A stretch of 5,612 nucleotides of DNA from Kiloniellales bacterium (lineage in GTDB: Bacteria; Pseudomonadota; Alphaproteobacteria; Kiloniellales; JAKSDN01): NCBI GenBank assembly GCA_022360075.1, contig JAKSDN010001064.1:1-5612 (forward strand), written 5' to 3'. The notes beneath the pieces were generated by a model. It made no database searches and was not told the DNA's origin. It saw only the letters and a list, made by a program, of their open reading frames with translations. The translations under genes and the position numbers were made by a program. Below are positions 5,132 to 5,612 of the stretch, piece after piece. Position 1 is the stretch's first letter. Each line of letters starts with the position of its first letter.

Positions 5132-5612
5132 TCAAGCTTTACCCGCGATCATCTTGATAATCGCTGAATAATCGAGATCGCCACGTCCCGCGTTGACGAA
5201 CAGCGTGTAGAGCTGGGCTGCCTCCGCGCCCAGCGGCGTTGCGACCCCGGCCTGGGCGGCGGCTTCCTGGGAGAGCTTCATATCCTTGTGCATCATCGCG
5301 GCCGAAAAGCCCGGCTTGTAGCCGCGGTTGGCGGCCGAGGTCTCGACGATGTCGGGCACCGGCAGATGGTTGAGCATGGCCCAGCAGGAGCCGGAAGCCT
5401 TGGAGGAGATCTCGAACAGGGTCTTCGGCTCGAGGCCCAGGGTCTCGGCCAGCGTGAAGGCCTCCGAAAGCGCGATCATCGAGATGCCGAGGATCATGTT
5501 GTTGCAGACCTTGGCGACCTGGCCGTTGCCGGGCCCGCCGGCGTGGACGACGTTGCGGCCCATGATCTCGAAGAGCGGCTTGCCCCTGGCGAAGGCCTCT
5601 TCCGAGCCGCCG
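5132..5612 (-). CDS. mmsB: 3-hydroxyisobutyrate dehydrogenase, C-terminal part (5' end beyond window)
   Basis: The frame runs off the window edge. The visible 159 residues begin GGSEEAFARGKPLFEIMG and end at a TGA (5134-5132). About 130-140 N-terminal residues, including the Rossmann NAD-binding motif, are missing. The reaction is NAD-dependent oxidation of 3-hydroxyisobutyrate to methylmalonate semialdehyde in valine catabolism. The evidence is the family motif GNGQVAKVCNN (fragment residues 28-38) with catalytic Lys34 and Asn37, followed by the all-helical C-terminal domain: SEAFTLAETLGL, CWAMLNHLPVPDIVETSAANRGYKPGFSAAMMHKDMKLSQEAA and DYSAIIKMIAG. The NPVPG-like PVP and GF-x-x-x-x-M-x-KD stretches favour 3-hydroxyisobutyrate dehydrogenase over tartronate-semialdehyde or succinic-semialdehyde reductases, but these relatives cannot be fully excluded. 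It lies upstream of the regulator on the same strand with a 126-base gap, so they are probably separately transcribed. Confidence 0.85.
   Translation of the reverse strand, partial: GGSEEAFARGKPLFEIMGRNVVHAGGPGNGQVAKVCNNMILGISMIALSEAFTLAETLGLEPKTLFEISSKASGSCWAMLNHLPVPDIVETSAANRGYKPGFSAAMMHKDMKLSQEAAAQAGVATPLGAEAAQLYTLFVNAGRGDLDYSAIIKMIAGKA

Noticed and set aside
1..5612. A new defence, secretion or biosynthetic system spanning the window
   Set aside because: All complete genes fall into known families with ordinary metabolic or regulatory roles, on both strands and without shared operon structure. Nothing ties them into one novel system.

Overview
This 5.6-kb window is GC-rich bacterial chromosome. 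It most likely comes from an alphaproteobacterium, of the Rhizobiales/Rhodospirillales kind. Three things point there: a DUF992 exported protein, an LdtR-like MarR regulator, and two families of intergenic palindromes of a type that litters those genomes. No plasmid, phage, transposase, CRISPR or RNA gene is visible. The genus cannot be named from the sequence.

Layout. (1) Positions 1-1437, plus strand: the last 14 codons of one RidA/YjgF-family gene, a complete second RidA-family gene (90-509) with an almost identical tail, and an auxin-efflux-carrier (AEC) family permease (532-1437). The three are closely spaced and probably co-transcribed. (2) 1438-1538: a short gap with a hairpin and a TATGAT box. 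(3) 1539-2774, plus strand: glutaryl-CoA dehydrogenase, with all expected catalytic residues. (4) 2775-3021: a gap largely filled by a long palindromic repeat element. (5) 3022-3645, plus strand: an FMN-binding PPOX-type flavoprotein. (6) 3708-4244, minus strand: a secreted DUF992 protein, convergent with the flavoprotein gene. (7) 4245-4534: a gap whose left part is the DUF992 leader and whose right part is a second, different palindromic element. (8) 4535-5005, minus strand: a MarR-family regulator with a GTG start, preceded by an AT-richer leader holding inverted repeats. (9) 5132 to the window edge, minus strand: the C-terminal part of a 3-hydroxyisobutyrate dehydrogenase, truncated by the window.

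Working together. The recognisable enzymes belong to amino-acid and acyl-CoA catabolism: glutaryl-CoA from lysine or tryptophan, 3-hydroxyisobutyrate from valine, and RidA-type handling of reactive enamine or carbonyl intermediates. They do not form one obvious operon or pathway. The window reads as ordinary accessory metabolism.

I found no convincing undescribed multi-gene system. The most interesting features are the RidA tandem duplication and the two mirror-symmetric repeat elements. The elements differ in stem sequence, but all four of their TCAAG/CTTGA hairpins carry the same pentanucleotide loop.
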